A stretch of 64,000 bases of DNA from Levilactobacillus enshiensis (GCF_007115095.1 NZ_SULH01000001.1:1-64000), one strand, 5' to 3'; numbered from the stretch's first letter, positions 9,462-18,694 are shown. The notes: a model not told the origin generated them from the letters alone. Made by a program: numbers and translations.

Positions 9462-10311
9462 TGAAATCAATCTTTTGGTCACCCTCAACGCGGGCTATTT
9501 GGCGCCGTTAAAGGTGATGCTCTACTCGGTACACGCAAATAATCCGGACGAACAGATTCACTTGTGGTTGGTGCACGCCAGTCTGACACCAGCGGAAGTC
9601 GCTGAGATTCAGACGCTAACAGACGCCTTCAGTTGGCAGTTCAGCAACGAACGGGTACAGACGGATTTTGCTGCCGGGGTGCCGTTGATCAAACGTTATC
9701 CCAAAGAGATGTATTTCCGGCTACTAAGCGGCCAAATTTTGCCACCAACGGTTAAACGCGTCATCTATTTGGACCCCGATTTGTTGGTCATTAATCCGTT
9801 GCGGCCACTCTGGGAGTTGAATTTGGATGGGCATATGTTGGCGGCCGCTGTCCATCGCGGCGTTACCAATCTGGTCGATAGCGTGAATCAGCTGCGGCTA
9901 GGAACCACGACCAGTTATTTTAACTCTGGGGTGCTGGTGATCGATCTCGACCAGGCGCGGGCCAAAATCAAGCTAAACGACATTACCACCATGATCGAAG
10001 AACACCAGAGTGAACTCCTTTTGCCAGATCAGGATGTCCTGAACTTCTTATACGGGTCAGATATCGTTGAAATTCCTGAGGAAATCTGGAATTACGATAC
10101 GCGGAAATATTTAACGTATCAAACACGGAGTCTCAATGAACACGAAATCCATTGGGTGATGGCCAATACGGTCATTCTGCACTACTGTGGCACGCCCAAA
10201 CCCTGGGAGGCCAATAGCGACAGCAAGTTTACCGGGCTATTCCTCAACTACCAGCAGCAAGTTCAGCGGCTGATTGCTAAGCTGACGCCGGTTGTTGTGG
10301 ATGAAAATTAA
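9445..10311 (+). CDS. Family 8 glycosyltransferase (start possibly frameshifted)
   Basis: 288 residues from a GTG at 9445. GT8 enzymes are retaining transferases that use UDP-glucose or UDP-galactose; lactobacillar ones usually decorate lipooligosaccharide-like polymers, wall glycans or glycoproteins. The N-terminal strand INLLVTLNAGYLAPLKVML and the metal-binding YLDPDLLV (DxD) are clear, followed by YFNSGVLVIDL, LPDQDVLNFLY and the C-terminal HYCGTPKPW segment. All hallmark motifs are intact. No membrane segment, so cytoplasmic. The GTG start has no suitable ribosome site, while the ATG at 9435 with a good site is in another frame, so expression may be impaired or the true start is TTG at 9454. 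Confidence 0.85.
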   Translation: METLSDEINLLVTLNAGYLAPLKVMLYSVHANNPDEQIHLWLVHASLTPAEVAEIQTLTDAFSWQFSNERVQTDFAAGVPLIKRYPKEMYFRLLSGQILPPTVKRVIYLDPDLLVINPLRPLWELNLDGHMLAAAVHRGVTNLVDSVNQLRLGTTTSYFNSGVLVIDLDQARAKIKLNDITTMIEEHQSELLLPDQDVLNFLYGSDIVEIPEEIWNYDTRKYLTYQTRSLNEHEIHWVMANTVILHYCGTPKPWEANSDSKFTGLFLNYQQQVQRLIAKLTPVVVDEN

Positions 10312-10329
10312 GTGAGCAGTAATGAAAAC

Positions 10330-10361
10330 GGACTAGGCCGCTCAGCGACTTAGTCTTTTTT
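10330..10361 (+). terminator. Rho-independent terminator after GT8 gene
   Basis: GACTAGGCCGCT/AGCGACTTAGTC hairpin followed by TTTTTT, 19 bases after the stop. Confidence 0.8.
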
Positions 10362-10636
10362 AGTGGCAATAGCTGCCAATTGAAAACGAAACTAGTGAAT
10401 CACCTTGAAGAAAATTCCCCGGACACGAGTAAACCACAATGCTTCACGGTGAAAATCTGGTATACTGAGAACGAAATTTGAATTTTGAATTCATTTTCTG
10501 GGAAAGCAAGTCGTGGCAACCGATAGAAGGGTCGTGGGTGAGCACAAACGGTCGATTTCGGAATAGAATTTGCAAGCAGTATGGGCTATGAAAAATGATT
10601 TGTACAAATATTGGGTCGTACCACTTTAGAAAAAGG
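10362..10636. other. Upstream region of phosphoketolase gene
   Basis: No gene. It contains a cre-like but imperfect TTGAAAACGAAACT (around 10379-10392) and is AT-rich; carbon-source control is plausible but not shown. Confidence 0.3.
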
Positions 10637-10664
10637 TTGACTTTTTCGAAAAGTTTAGTATAGT
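10637..10664 (+). promoter_or_regulatory. Promoter of phosphoketolase gene
   Basis: TTGACT (10637-10642), 16-base spacer, TATAGT (10659-10664). The start codon lies 79 bases downstream of the -10 box, leaving an untranslated leader of about 70 bases. Confidence 0.75.
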
Positions 10665-10743
10665 TAAGGAATACAAATTGACTCTGACTCATTGATGTTA
10701 ATTTAGAAGATGCAACTCAACGACACGAAGGAGTGTAGAATTC

Positions 10744-13203
10744 ATGGCAGTAGATTTTGATTCCAAGTCTTACTTGGAAAAAGTTGACGCTTGGTGGCGT
10801 GCTACGACGTACCTTTCCGGTGGTATGATCTTCCTGAAGAGCAACCCATTGTTCTCAGTAACGAACACACCAATCCAAAAGGATGACGTTAAGGTTAAGC
10901 CTATCGGACACTGGGGTACTATTTCAGGACAAACGTTCCTGTATGCCCACGCTAACCGTCTGATCAACAAGTACGGCTTGAACATGTTCTATATCGGTGG
11001 CCCTGGTCATGGTGGTCAAGTAATGGTTACCAACTCTTACTTGGACGGCACGTACACGGATGCTTACCCTGAAATCACTCAGGACCTTGAAGGGATGTCA
11101 CGTCTGTACAAGCGGTTCTCATTCCCTGGTGGAATTGGTTCCCACATGACTGCCCAAACGCCTGGTTCACTCCATGAAGGTGGAGAACTTGGTTACTCAC
11201 TTTCACATGCAACTGGTGCTGTTTTAGACAACCCAGACCAAATTGCCTTTACGGTAGTTGGTGATGGGGAAGTTGAAACCGGCCCTGCTATGACTGCATG
11301 GAACTCCATCAAGTTCTTGAACCCTAAGAATGATGGTGCCGTATTACCTATTCTTGACTTAAACGGATTCAAGATTTCCAACCCAACTCTCTTCTCACGG
11401 ATGAGCGACGAAAACATCGCGAAGTTCTTCGAAGGTTTAGGCTGGTCACCTCGTTTCCTTGAAAACGACGATATCCATGATTACATGACTTACCACGAAA
11501 AAGCTGCTAAGTTATTTGACCAAGCTATCGCTGACATTCAACAAATCCAAAAGGATGCGCGTGAAAACGGCAAGTACGAAGATGGGACTATCCCAGCTTG
11601 GCCAGTCGTTATCGCTCGTTTGCCAAAGGGTTGGGGCGGTCCTCAAAAGAACCCAGCCGGCGAACCAATCGAAGGCTCCTTCCGTGCTCACCAAGTTCCA
11701 CTTGGCTTAGCACAAGGCAAGCTTGACGAACTTCCAGAATTCGAAGCTTGGATGAACTCATACAAGCCTACTGAATTATTCAATGCCGATGGTTCATTGA
11801 AGGCAGAAGTCGCTGACTTCGCTCCTAAGGGCGACAAGCGGATGGCTGCTAACCCAGTTGCCAATGGTGGCCGTGTTCGCGGTGCCAAGGCCGACATGCT
11901 CGACCTGCCTAACTGGAAAGACTTCGCTAACGACATCAACGAAAATAACCGTGGGACGCAATTGCCAGATGGCAACAAGAACATGGATATGAACGTTCTG
12001 TCAACCTTCTTCGCTGGCGTTGCTACGAAGAACCCATCATCATTCCGGATCTTCGGACCTGATGAAACGATGTCTAACCGTCTTTGGGAAATGTTCAAGA
12101 TTACGAACCGTCAATGGATGAGTAAGGTCAAGGAACCAAATGACCAATACGAAGCTCCTGAAGGCCGTATCTTGGATGCCCAATTATCAGAACACCAAGC
12201 TGAAGGTTGGCTTGAAGGTTACACCTTAACTGGTCGTACCGGTGTGTTCACGTCTTACGAATCATTCTTGCGGGTTGTCGACTCAATGACGACGCAACAC
12301 TTCAAGTGGATCCGTCAGGCCGCTGCAGAACCATGGCGTAACGATTACCCATCCCTGAACTTGGTTTCGACTTCCACTGTGTTCCAACAAGACCACAACG
12401 GTTACACCCACCAAGACCCAGGTATGCTGACTCACTTGGCTGAAAAGAAGTCTGACTTCATCCGCCAATACCTGCCAGCTGATGGGAACACGTTGTTAGC
12501 TGTCTTTGACCGTGCCTTCAAGGACCGTCAAAAGGTTAACCACATCGTTGCTTCCAAGCAACCTCGTCAACAATGGTTCTCCGTTGCCGAAGCCGAAGAA
12601 CTGGCTAACACCGGTTTGAAGACTATCGACTGGGCTTCCACTGTTGCTGAAGGCGAAGATGCTGATATCGTCTTTGCTTCTGCTGGTGTTGAACCAACCA
12701 TCGAAACGTTGGCTGCTGTTGACTTGATCAACGATGCTTTCCCAGCTGTTAAGATGCGTTACGTCAACATTGTTGAATTAGAACGTCTGCAAAAGAAGAA
12801 CGGGCCTCTTAACGATGACCGTGCCTTGAGCGACGCTGAATTCAGTTCATTCTTCGGCGAATCCGGGACTCCTGTTGTCTTTGGTTTCCACGGTTACGAA
12901 GACTTGATCGAATCAATGTTCTACGAACGTCAACACTTAGGCTTACACGTTCATGGTTACCGTGAAGACGGTGACATCACGACTGCTTACGACATGCGTG
13001 TCTACTCCGAACTTGACCGGTTCCACCAAGCCAAGGACGCTGTTAACACCTTGATTGCTAAGGGTGTTATCGACGAAGCTGCCGGTAAGGCCTTCGACGC
13101 CAAGATGGACACTATCTTAGCTAAGCACATGAAGATCACTCGTGACGAAGGTCGCGATATCGAAGAATTTACGAAGTGGCAATGGACGCCATTAAAGAAG
13201 TAA
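10744..13203 (+). CDS. xpkA: Xylulose-5-phosphate/fructose-6-phosphate phosphoketolase
   Basis: 819 residues, full family length. The TPP-dependent enzyme cleaves xylulose-5-P (and often fructose-6-P) with phosphate to acetyl-P plus glyceraldehyde-3-P (or erythrose-4-P). It is the key step of heterolactic fermentation and acts in the cytoplasm. N-terminal XFP_N with IGGPGHGG and SFPGGIGSH, the TPP/metal motif GDGEVETGP and a following [12 protein letters not shown]; central pyrimidine-binding part with FGPDE and [16 protein letters not shown]-terminal domain to the end. The gene stands out by strongly biased codon use (GAA, GAC, AAC, CGT), as expected for one of the most abundant proteins. 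AAGGAG lies 10 bases before ATG. Strong promoter and tandem terminators flank it. Both xpkA and xfp are used as names. Confidence 0.97.
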   Translation: MAVDFDSKSYLEKVDAWWRATTYLSGGMIFLKSNPLFSVTNTPIQKDDVKVKPIGHWGTISGQTFLYAHANRLINKYGLNMFYIGGPGHGGQVMVTNSYLDGTYTDAYPEITQDLEGMSRLYKRFSFPGGIGSHMTAQTPGSLHEGGELGYSLSHATGAVLDNPDQIAFTVVGDGEVETGPAMTAWNSIKFLNPKNDGAVLPILDLNGFKISNPTLFSRMSDENIAKFFEGLGWSPRFLENDDIHDYMTYHEKAAKLFDQAIADIQQIQKDARENGKYEDGTIPAWPVVIARLPKGWGGPQKNPAGEPIEGSFRAHQVPLGLAQGKLDELPEFEAWMNSYKPTELFNADGSLKAEVADFAPKGDKRMAANPVANGGRVRGAKADMLDLPNWKDFANDINENNRGTQLPDGNKNMDMNVLSTFFAGVATKNPSSFRIFGPDETMSNRLWEMFKITNRQWMSKVKEPNDQYEAPEGRILDAQLSEHQAEGWLEGYTLTGRTGVFTSYESFLRVVDSMTTQHFKWIRQAAAEPWRNDYPSLNLVSTSTVFQQDHNGYTHQDPGMLTHLAEKKSDFIRQYLPADGNTLLAVFDRAFKDRQKVNHIVASKQPRQQWFSVAEAEELANTGLKTIDWASTVAEGEDADIVFASAGVEPTIETLAAVDLINDAFPAVKMRYVNIVELERLQKKNGPLNDDRALSDAEFSSFFGESGTPVVFGFHGYEDLIESMFYERQHLGLHVHGYREDGDITTAYDMRVYSELDRFHQAKDAVNTLIAKGVIDEAAGKAFDAKMDTILAKHMKITRDEGRDIEEFTKWQWTPLKK

Positions 13204-13234
13204 TTTTCTTTAATCAACGTTAATTAAAACTCGG

Positions 13235-13268
13235 GAGACCAGCTCAGAAATGAGTTGGTCTCTTTTTT
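13235..13268 (+). terminator. Terminator of phosphoketolase gene
   Basis: GAGACCAGCTC AGAAAT GAGTTGGTCTC hairpin followed by TTTTTT. Confidence 0.9.
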
Positions 13269-13341
13269 GTTCTTTGGCAACCGTACTTCAGGGTAAAAAT
13301 ATGGTTGGCGACTGTTCGACTTGTCGGGTCATCCTTAACAG

Positions 13342-13390
13342 ATCACAAAAGGTGCGTTCTGAGAGTGATTCTCGAACGCACTTTTTGTGA
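13342..13390. terminator. Second strong hairpin downstream of phosphoketolase gene
   Basis: TCACAAAAGGTGCGTTCTGAG (arm) and CTCGAACGCACTTTTTGTGA around a short loop. T-runs occur on both strands, so it can act in either orientation. Confidence 0.7.
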
Positions 13391-13480
13391 CCACTATTAA
13401 GATTAAAATTCCTAAAATACCAGCCATGCCGGTTCAGCAATACTAGGACTAAAGCTAGGCAACCTGGTGATCTTCCAGCC

Positions 13481-13534
13481 CACAGCAGGTGGAATCCCTG
13501 GCAGCCAGAGTGCGCTCAATCTAGACTAATTTAA
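13481..13534 (+). repeat. Dispersed 54-bp intergenic repeat, copy 1
   Basis: The reverse complement of this segment matches 30732-30785 at 49 of 54 positions without gaps. It lies between the phosphoketolase terminators and the tetR 3' end. Confidence 0.8.
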
Positions 13535-13547
13535 GGGATGAATCCAG

Positions 13548-14099
13548 TCAGAATGATGCCAACCCGGGGGCAATCAAGCGCCAAACAAGTTCAAACCGAT
13601 GCTGATAGTCCGGTGAGTTCCAGCTGTCCTTAAAGTTCGGTAGCGTGAAAGCGGAGAACGCGGCCAGAATCGTTTCCGCTCGTTCAAAATTGGCATCGTG
13701 ATAGCCTAAGATGTCGTCAATACTGCGATAGGCGCTAGTCAGCACGGTTCGCAGGGCCGCCGGATTGTTGTCGATGTAACGGGTATTGAGGGTAAACATC
13801 TGGGGGTTCGCGTGATACGCTTGCTTTTTGGCAGTCACGAAGGCCCAGAGCCAGGCGTGGAGTTGCTGCTCTGGCGGGAGGGTGGTGTCGACCGTGATCT
13901 GGTTGATAATGGTTCGTTGAAACCAGGCGGCGGCAACGGCTTCCCACAGGTCACGTTTATTTTGGAAATGTTTGTAAAGGGCGGCGTGCGTGATACCTAA
14001 TTCCTGAGCGAGTTGGTCTAAGGTCACCGCTGCGTTACCAGTTTGCATGATGAGTTTTTCAGCAACGGCGATGATTTTGGTGCGGGTCAGTTGTGCCAT
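13548..14099 (-). CDS. TetR family transcriptional regulator
   Basis: 183-residue repressor-type protein. The N-terminal TetR helix-turn-helix (about 5-55) has the typical VTLDQLAQELGITHAALYKH and FQNKRDLWEAVA; the C-terminal ligand domain is not recognisable beyond a TetR_C fold. ATG at 14099 has AAGGAGG 11 bases upstream. It is divergent from the MDR oxidoreductase at 14238 over a 138-bp gap containing an AGTAAC-n14-GTTACT inverted repeat, so it most likely represses itself and that oxidoreductase until a small (possibly carbonyl/quinone) inducer binds. Confidence 0.88.
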   Translation of the reverse strand: MAQLTRTKIIAVAEKLIMQTGNAAVTLDQLAQELGITHAALYKHFQNKRDLWEAVAAAWFQRTIINQITVDTTLPPEQQLHAWLWAFVTAKKQAYHANPQMFTLNTRYIDNNPAALRTVLTSAYRSIDDILGYHDANFERAETILAAFSAFTLPNFKDSWNSPDYQHRFELVWRLIAPGLASF

Positions 14100-14155
14100 G
14101 AGTTGCGTGACCTCCTTGGATAGCTTTCTTTCTAGTGTAGCACAAAATGGCTAAA

Positions 14156-14195
14156 AGTAACTTTATTTGATTTTTGTTACTAAATGCGATAAACT
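14156..14195. promoter_or_regulatory. TetR operator candidate overlapping divergent promoters
   Basis: Inverted repeat AGTAAC (14156-14161) / GTTACT (14176-14181). The rightward promoter TTGATT (14167-14172), 17-base spacer, TAAACT (14190-14195) is interleaved with it. Leftward elements (TTACTT, then TACACT near 14134) overlap its left arm. Confidence 0.5.
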
Positions 14196-14237
14196 TTGGA
14201 AAAAGTTAGCAGCACATCCAAGGGGGATAATTTAACT

Positions 14238-15239
14238 ATGCAGGCAGCACAATTAGACAAGTACCAATCAGATTTCAAACTCGTGGTCCGAGAGGTGCCG
14301 ACACCAGAAATTACGGCTACCGAGGTGCTCGTGCAGGTCAGGGCGGCAGCAGTCAATCCTTTGGAAATGCTGATCGGAACCGGTAGCGTCAAGCTGATTC
14401 AAGACTATGCGCGGCCCGTTACCATGGGGAACGAGTTGTCTGGTATCGTGACGGCCGTGGGCAACCAAGTAGCCGATTTTAAGGTGGGCGACCGGGTTTA
14501 CGCCCGTCTGCCACTCACCAAGATTGGTGCCTTTGCCGAATACGTAGCGGTCGACCAACAGGCGTTGGCACCGATGCCAGCTGGGATGGACTTTGACCAC
14601 AGTGCTGCAGTACCCTTAACCGGTTTGACGGCATATCAGGGCCTCCATGAAGAGCTGGGTGCCCGGCCTGGACAATCAGTGATGATTCCTGGTGGGTCCG
14701 GCTCATTTGGCCAAATGGCGATTCCAATTGCCAAGGCGATGGGGTTGAAGGTCAGCGTTAGCGGGAACGCCCGGGCCAAGGAACAATTGTTGGCGCAGGG
14801 CGTCACCAACTACTTTGACTATCACAAAGAGAATTATTGGGAAGAACTTGACCCCGTTGATTACGTGATCGACACCATTGGTCCTAAGGAATACGCCCAT
14901 GAATTGCAAGTGTTGAAGCGCGGCGGTCGGCTGTTATCTCTCCGGATGGGACCTAACCGGCAATTTGCTAAGGATCGTCATTTACCATTCTGGAAGACGA
15001 CTCTCCTCACGCTGGCCGGCTTGAAGTTTGATCGACAGGCCAAACAGGTTGGCGGTCAGTATCGGTTTATCTTCGTCAGAAGCGATGGCAAGCAGTTACG
15101 GACCATTACGAGATTGGTAGAGGAAGCGCAAATCGTGCCAGTAATCGACCCAACGCCCTTTAAGTTAGCCGATATCAATGAGGCCCTTAAGTTAGTCGCC
15201 ACCGGTCACCCCAAGGGGAAAGTCTTGATTCACTTTTAG
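14238..15239 (+). CDS. NADP-dependent MDR-type oxidoreductase (quinone oxidoreductase-like)
   Basis: 333 residues from the ATG at 14238 (AAGGGGGA at 14220-14227); the longer frame to 14196 lacks a site. Medium-chain dehydrogenase/reductase: GroES-like N-terminal half (VNPLEMLIGTG, GNELSGIVTAVG, VGDRVYARLP), then the Rossmann NAD(P) site PGGSGSFGQMAIPIAKAMG. The structural and catalytic zinc cysteines of true alcohol dehydrogenases are absent, placing it with zeta-crystallin/quinone oxidoreductase-like enzymes that reduce quinones or enones with NADPH. Divergent TetR gene suggests induction by a reactive carbonyl or quinone. Confidence 0.85.
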   Translation: MQAAQLDKYQSDFKLVVREVPTPEITATEVLVQVRAAAVNPLEMLIGTGSVKLIQDYARPVTMGNELSGIVTAVGNQVADFKVGDRVYARLPLTKIGAFAEYVAVDQQALAPMPAGMDFDHSAAVPLTGLTAYQGLHEELGARPGQSVMIPGGSGSFGQMAIPIAKAMGLKVSVSGNARAKEQLLAQGVTNYFDYHKENYWEELDPVDYVIDTIGPKEYAHELQVLKRGGRLLSLRMGPNRQFAKDRHLPFWKTTLLTLAGLKFDRQAKQVGGQYRFIFVRSDGKQLRTITRLVEEAQIVPVIDPTPFKLADINEALKLVATGHPKGKVLIHF

Positions 15240-15311
15240 CGGTTTACTTTTACACGGGAACACGCCATAATTACTGATATATTGTGTAAATTGGTAAGCG
15301 GGGTGAACAGG

Positions 15312-16256
15312 GTGCAGAGTAATCAGCGAATTGCGGAATTAATGGTCCAGTTGATGGCGGGCAAGACGTTACAGGCGGAGAAAATCGCCGCCAAGTATGC
15401 CGTCAGCGCACGAACCAGTCAACGGGACTTTGCCTACATTCGCCGGGCGCTGTCTGAGTACACCGTGGGGGACTTAATTGAGAAACACGGCACCTACCGG
15501 CTGTCCCAACGGAGTGAAGAGACGGATGCCGCGATGGTGCTGGCCATGAGTAACATTCTGTTAGGCTCGCGCGCACTGAACCAAACGGAGTTGTCGGGGA
15601 CCCTTGATTACCTCAGCTCTGGGCTGGCACCAGCGATGCAAACTATTATCCGTCAGCAACTTACATCAGCACGGGGCAGCTACATGCCGTTATCGCGCAG
15701 CAAACCGCTATTGCACATGTTAAGAGAAGTCGCCAGTTGCATTACAAAAAATCAGCGGCTGGTGTTCACTTACCGTAGTAGTCAAGCTGGGGAGACGCAT
15801 GCTAAGGTGCATCATGCCAAACCGATTGCGTTATTTTTTGAGACCTATTACTTTTATGTGGCAATGCTGAGTGAGGAGCATGCGGGGTATTGGCTGTACC
15901 GCTTGGATCGCATTCAGACCATTCAGGAAAAATTGCCAGGTGAGAAGCACCATTTCGATGACCGCTACTCACTACAGGAACACCGGAACTACGCGTATCT
16001 ATTAGATTCAGGAGCGCTCACGCAGATTCGGTTTCGTTACTATAATTATGCGCAGACGGCCCTCGACCATTTTCCAGCCTCCCGCGTGGTCAAAGAATAT
16101 CCAGATGGCAGTTGCGACATCGAAGCTTACGTGAAAATTGACGGTGCCATCCTGTGGTTACTCAGTCAGGGAGCAGCCTTACGTGTGCTATCGTCAGTCT
16201 CGCTGGTGGACCAGATGCGTGCAACTTTACAGGCGACTTTAGAACAATACGACTAG
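15312..16256 (+). CDS. HTH/WYL-domain transcriptional regulator
   Basis: About 314 residues. An N-terminal HTH_11/DeoR-like winged helix (RIAELMVQLMAGKTLQAEKIAAKY...SARTSQRDFAYIRRAL) is followed by a linker and a WYL domain (KPIALFFETYYFYVAMLSEE ... YRLDRIQTI) plus the C-terminal WCX-like extension. WYL regulators bind nucleic acids or small ligands; many control defence or DNA-damage genes, others sugar metabolism. The GTG at 15312 is picked because GCGGGGTGA precedes it; GTG at 15303 and TTG at 15282 are in frame alternatives. Stands alone, 72 bases after the oxidoreductase, and ends in a terminator. Confidence 0.8.
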   Translation: MQSNQRIAELMVQLMAGKTLQAEKIAAKYAVSARTSQRDFAYIRRALSEYTVGDLIEKHGTYRLSQRSEETDAAMVLAMSNILLGSRALNQTELSGTLDYLSSGLAPAMQTIIRQQLTSARGSYMPLSRSKPLLHMLREVASCITKNQRLVFTYRSSQAGETHAKVHHAKPIALFFETYYFYVAMLSEEHAGYWLYRLDRIQTIQEKLPGEKHHFDDRYSLQEHRNYAYLLDSGALTQIRFRYYNYAQTALDHFPASRVVKEYPDGSCDIEAYVKIDGAILWLLSQGAALRVLSSVSLVDQMRATLQATLEQYD

Positions 16257-16260
16257 TACC

Positions 16261-16299
16261 AACGCTTAGTAGTGATCAAACTACTAGGCGTTTTTTTCA
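16261..16299 (+). terminator. Terminator of WYL regulator gene
   Basis: AACGCTTAGTAG / CTACTAGGCGTT hairpin followed by a seven-T run, right after the stop codon. Confidence 0.88.
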
Positions 16300-16340
16300 T
16301 GGCTGCCCTAAAAGTGACATATTATGTCGCCATCGTTTTG

Positions 16341-16346
16341 TATAAT
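16341..16346 (+). promoter_or_regulatory. -10 box ahead of the secreted-protein array
   Basis: TATAAT at 16341-16346 preceded by TTG; only a poorly spaced TGACAT (16315-16320) is available as -35. It is the only convincing promoter element before the seven-gene array. Confidence 0.45.
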
Positions 16347-16401
16347 GAGGCTTGTGAGTGGATTCTGATTATTGATAGAAACATAAGGAGGAGAGTTACA
16401 A

Positions 16402-16956
16402 ATGAAACTAGCAAAAGTAATTGGTTCATTATTAGTTGTGGGAACGATGGGGGCCGTTGCAATCGTCACCACACCAACGGCGACGGCACAAGCCAAGACC
16501 ACTTATTTGAAAACGCTGCCTAAGTCAATCCGGGGCACCTGGTACTACTATGAGGGTGGTCACTATCAAACGGATACGATTACCGCTAAGACTTGGAAGA
16601 ACCAGATATATTATGGCAAAAAAATGAACACGAGTACTTATACCCTGCATCAACCCAGCGTTAAGGGGAAGGCAAGTTGGATTTATGCGACTAAGAGTAG
16701 TAAGGGAACCGTCAGAATTGATGATTGGCCGTTATATAAGGGTAAGGCAGCGATGAAGGATTTTGGTAAACGCTACCTTACTGGTTTTAAAGCAACGACT
16801 AAGACCTATCAAGGAAGGAAAATCAAAGCACTTTCGCAAGTAGCCTACTCGTCACTTCCACGGATTACAAACTACTCATTCACCAGTAAGAAATTAGCCA
16901 AGCATTTTAATCCCAAGGGCCTGAGCTTCTACGACCGAATGGATCAACAGAAATAA
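16402..16956 (+). CDS. Small secreted protein, family A member 1
   Basis: 184 residues with a clear signal peptide (MKLAKVIGSLLVVGTMG..., cleavage after ATAQA). No recognised function. Shared with two neighbours (18158, 19304): an N-terminal LPKSIRGTWYYYEGGHY block in which R-G/R-TW-Y and E-x-G are invariant, an ITAK block, then a C-terminal TKTYQGRKIKAL and SKKLAKHFNPKG block. Rich in Lys, Tyr, Trp and predicted beta structure, suggesting a small beta-barrel, which is inference. It opens a tight run of seven same-strand secreted genes and has the best ribosome site (AAGGAGGAG) of the run. It is the most divergent A member, lacking the KKWP motif of the others. Confidence 0.7.
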   Translation: MKLAKVIGSLLVVGTMGAVAIVTTPTATAQAKTTYLKTLPKSIRGTWYYYEGGHYQTDTITAKTWKNQIYYGKKMNTSTYTLHQPSVKGKASWIYATKSSKGTVRIDDWPLYKGKAAMKDFGKRYLTGFKATTKTYQGRKIKALSQVAYSSLPRITNYSFTSKKLAKHFNPKGLSFYDRMDQQK

Positions 16957-17009
16957 ATAGATTTGTTGTAACGGTGAAAAGATGATGCAGAATGGAAGGA
17001 AGAATTTAA

Positions 17010-17555
17010 ATGAAAAAGTGGTTCAAACAAGTTTTGTTGGGGATGGCGTTGGTTGTCGGCTTCTTGGTTGTTGGTCTTGGTTCACCAGCTAAAGCACAAG
17101 CCGAGGCGCTTCCACATTTTGCTAGTCGGACGATTACATACCGGATTACGACGAAGAGCAAGGCTTACAAGAATGCGTGGACGAATGCCCTGAAGCAGTG
17201 GGGAAAGCTTGGCGTAGTCAAGTTTGTCCCAGCAACAGGGACTGCAAAGCCGGATTTTCAATTGGGAGCGGCTAACCTTAGTGATAATAGGAGTGACCAT
17301 TACGATACTACGCAAAGCATTGTGGAAAACTCTGAAGATGACATTGTTGTGAGGTATAAACTTAGCCTGAACCGGCGTGGTAAAAAGTCTGGCATTAAGA
17401 GGACAGCCATGGGTGCTATCGGTATCACACTTGGCTTAGAGACACCTAGCAAAAAGGCGAACAGTGCGCTGAAACCAGGGAAGAAGGCACCATCTAAGCC
17501 AACCAAACTGGATAAAAAGAATTTACAGAAAGTATATAAAGGTGTTCCTTACTAA
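17010..17555 (+). CDS. Secreted matrixin-like protein with erased zinc site, family B member 1
   Basis: 181 residues: signal peptide (cleavage after KAQA), then a matrixin-like frame: SRTITYRI (39-46), a helix with AWTNALKQWGKLGVVKFVP (57-75), a central variable region, and a C-terminal part aligning with the zinc-binding helix, Met-turn and last helix of the intact matrixin at 58664. HELGHALGLDH of that protein corresponds to GAIGITLGLET (135-145), so all three zinc His and the catalytic Glu are replaced while GxxLGL and the final LDKKNLQKVY helix persist. It cannot be a zinc protease; binding, inhibition or a structural surface role is possible but unproven. 53 bases after the first A gene, 30 before the next B gene. 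Confidence 0.72.
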   Translation: MKKWFKQVLLGMALVVGFLVVGLGSPAKAQAEALPHFASRTITYRITTKSKAYKNAWTNALKQWGKLGVVKFVPATGTAKPDFQLGAANLSDNRSDHYDTTQSIVENSEDDIVVRYKLSLNRRGKKSGIKRTAMGAIGITLGLETPSKKANSALKPGKKAPSKPTKLDKKNLQKVYKGVPY

Positions 17556-17585
17556 GCGCTAGGAACAGTAAAGGAAGAAAATAAA

Positions 17586-18143
17586 ATGGAAACGTGGTTA
17601 AAACGATTAATCGTGAGCACAGCACTGATTGTCGGCTGCCTGATTGGCCTTAGTACATCGGTTAATGCGCAGGCAAGTAGAACATTTCCCAGTCGAACAA
17701 TTACCTACCGCATCACTTCGAGCAGTCCCTACTACAAGAGTGTCTGGACGAAGGCAATCAAACGGTGGAATCACTTGCGGGTGGTTAAGCTAGTCAAGGC
17801 AGACGCTAACGCGGGTATGCCAGATGTTCAGATGACGACTACGCCGGGCGACAAGGGATCTTCTTACATGCTGATTTTAGATGAAGGTGATGATGATGCA
17901 CCTAGTCAGCGTACGACTTATAAAATTCAGCTGTATCGCAAGTTCATGAAATCCTGGTATTTTGACAAAGGTGATCGGGTTCAACTGGCAACGCGTACCA
18001 TCGGTGATGTAATGGGGCTGAAGACATCGAGTGATCCGAATAAGTTTGATAGTGTGATGAATACAACGACCTTTTCGTCTGCTAAACCAACGAAACGCGA
18101 TAAGAAGAATTTACAGAAATTGTACAAGAACGTCGCTTACTAA
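17586..18143 (+). CDS. Secreted matrixin-like protein with erased zinc site, family B member 2
   Basis: 185 residues; signal peptide ending VNAQA. Same frame as its neighbours: SRTITYRI (36-43), VWTKAIKRWNHLRVVKLV (53-70), then RTIGDVMGLKT (137-147) at the position of the zinc motif (His to Arg, Glu to Thr, His to Asp, His to Thr). The Met-turn-like DSVM (155-158) and the C-terminal KRDKKNLQKLY helix are retained. This copy therefore still shows its protease ancestry most clearly downstream of the zinc helix. It has an acidic patch (DEGDDDAP, 99-106) not present in the other members. 14 bases separate it from the following family A gene, and the B-A junction is nearly identical to the one at 19256. 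Confidence 0.72.
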   Translation: METWLKRLIVSTALIVGCLIGLSTSVNAQASRTFPSRTITYRITSSSPYYKSVWTKAIKRWNHLRVVKLVKADANAGMPDVQMTTTPGDKGSSYMLILDEGDDDAPSQRTTYKIQLYRKFMKSWYFDKGDRVQLATRTIGDVMGLKTSSDPNKFDSVMNTTTFSSAKPTKRDKKNLQKLYKNVAY

Positions 18144-18157
18144 AGGAGAAAATTATC

Positions 18158-18694
18158 GTGAAATTACTTAAAGCAACCAGTATTTTGCTGGCAGCAACCA
18201 CTTTTGGTGCTGCATTGGTAGCAGTGACTCCTGCAGCCACTGCCCATGCGGCAAAAAGAACGATGTTGAAGTCATACCCGAAGAATATGCGGCGGACTTG
18301 GTATCGTTACGAAAAGGGCCAGTATGTTTCGACGAAGATTACCGCTAAAAAGAATAGTGGTGTCGTGTTACATTACTTCAATCCGAATAAGAAGTGGCCA
18401 ACAATCACCAAGAAAAATCTATATTGGGCCTATGCTTATAAGATGAATAACGGTGTAATTGGTTCTGGCCCTTGGGGATCAATCAAATCTGAAAACTGGA
18501 CAACGGTCAATGATCTTGGTGCTTTGTTCGATCAAAAAGTGACGACTAAGACCTATAAAGGCAAAAAAATTAAGGTGCTTAAGGAACTTTATGCGAATTC
18601 GCAACCAGCCACTTGGCGGTATTCTTACACCTCGAAGAAGCTCGCAAAGCATTTCAATCCTAAAGGGACTGTTTTGTGGGCAGCAGATAAGTAA
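18158..18694 (+). CDS. Small secreted protein, family A member 2
   Basis: 178 residues from a GTG with TAAAGGAG 9 bases upstream. Signal peptide (KLLKATSILLAATTFG..., cleavage after AHA), then YPKNMRRTWYRYEKGQY, an ITAK block, KKWPTITKKN, a GSGPWG segment and the family C-terminus (TKTYKGKKIKVLKELYANS, SKKLAKHFNPKGT). It is the closest relative of the gene at 19304; the first 130 bases including the ribosome site are almost identical, so the two arose by recent duplication. Function unknown; exported, probably wall- or medium-located. Confidence 0.7.
   Translation: MKLLKATSILLAATTFGAALVAVTPAATAHAAKRTMLKSYPKNMRRTWYRYEKGQYVSTKITAKKNSGVVLHYFNPNKKWPTITKKNLYWAYAYKMNNGVIGSGPWGSIKSENWTTVNDLGALFDQKVTTKTYKGKKIKVLKELYANSQPATWRYSYTSKKLAKHFNPKGTVLWAADK

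Noticed and set aside
10379-10392. cre (CcpA) site upstream of the phosphoketolase gene
   Set aside because: TTGAAAACGAAACT lacks the proper 3' half of the consensus and is about 250 bases from the promoter.
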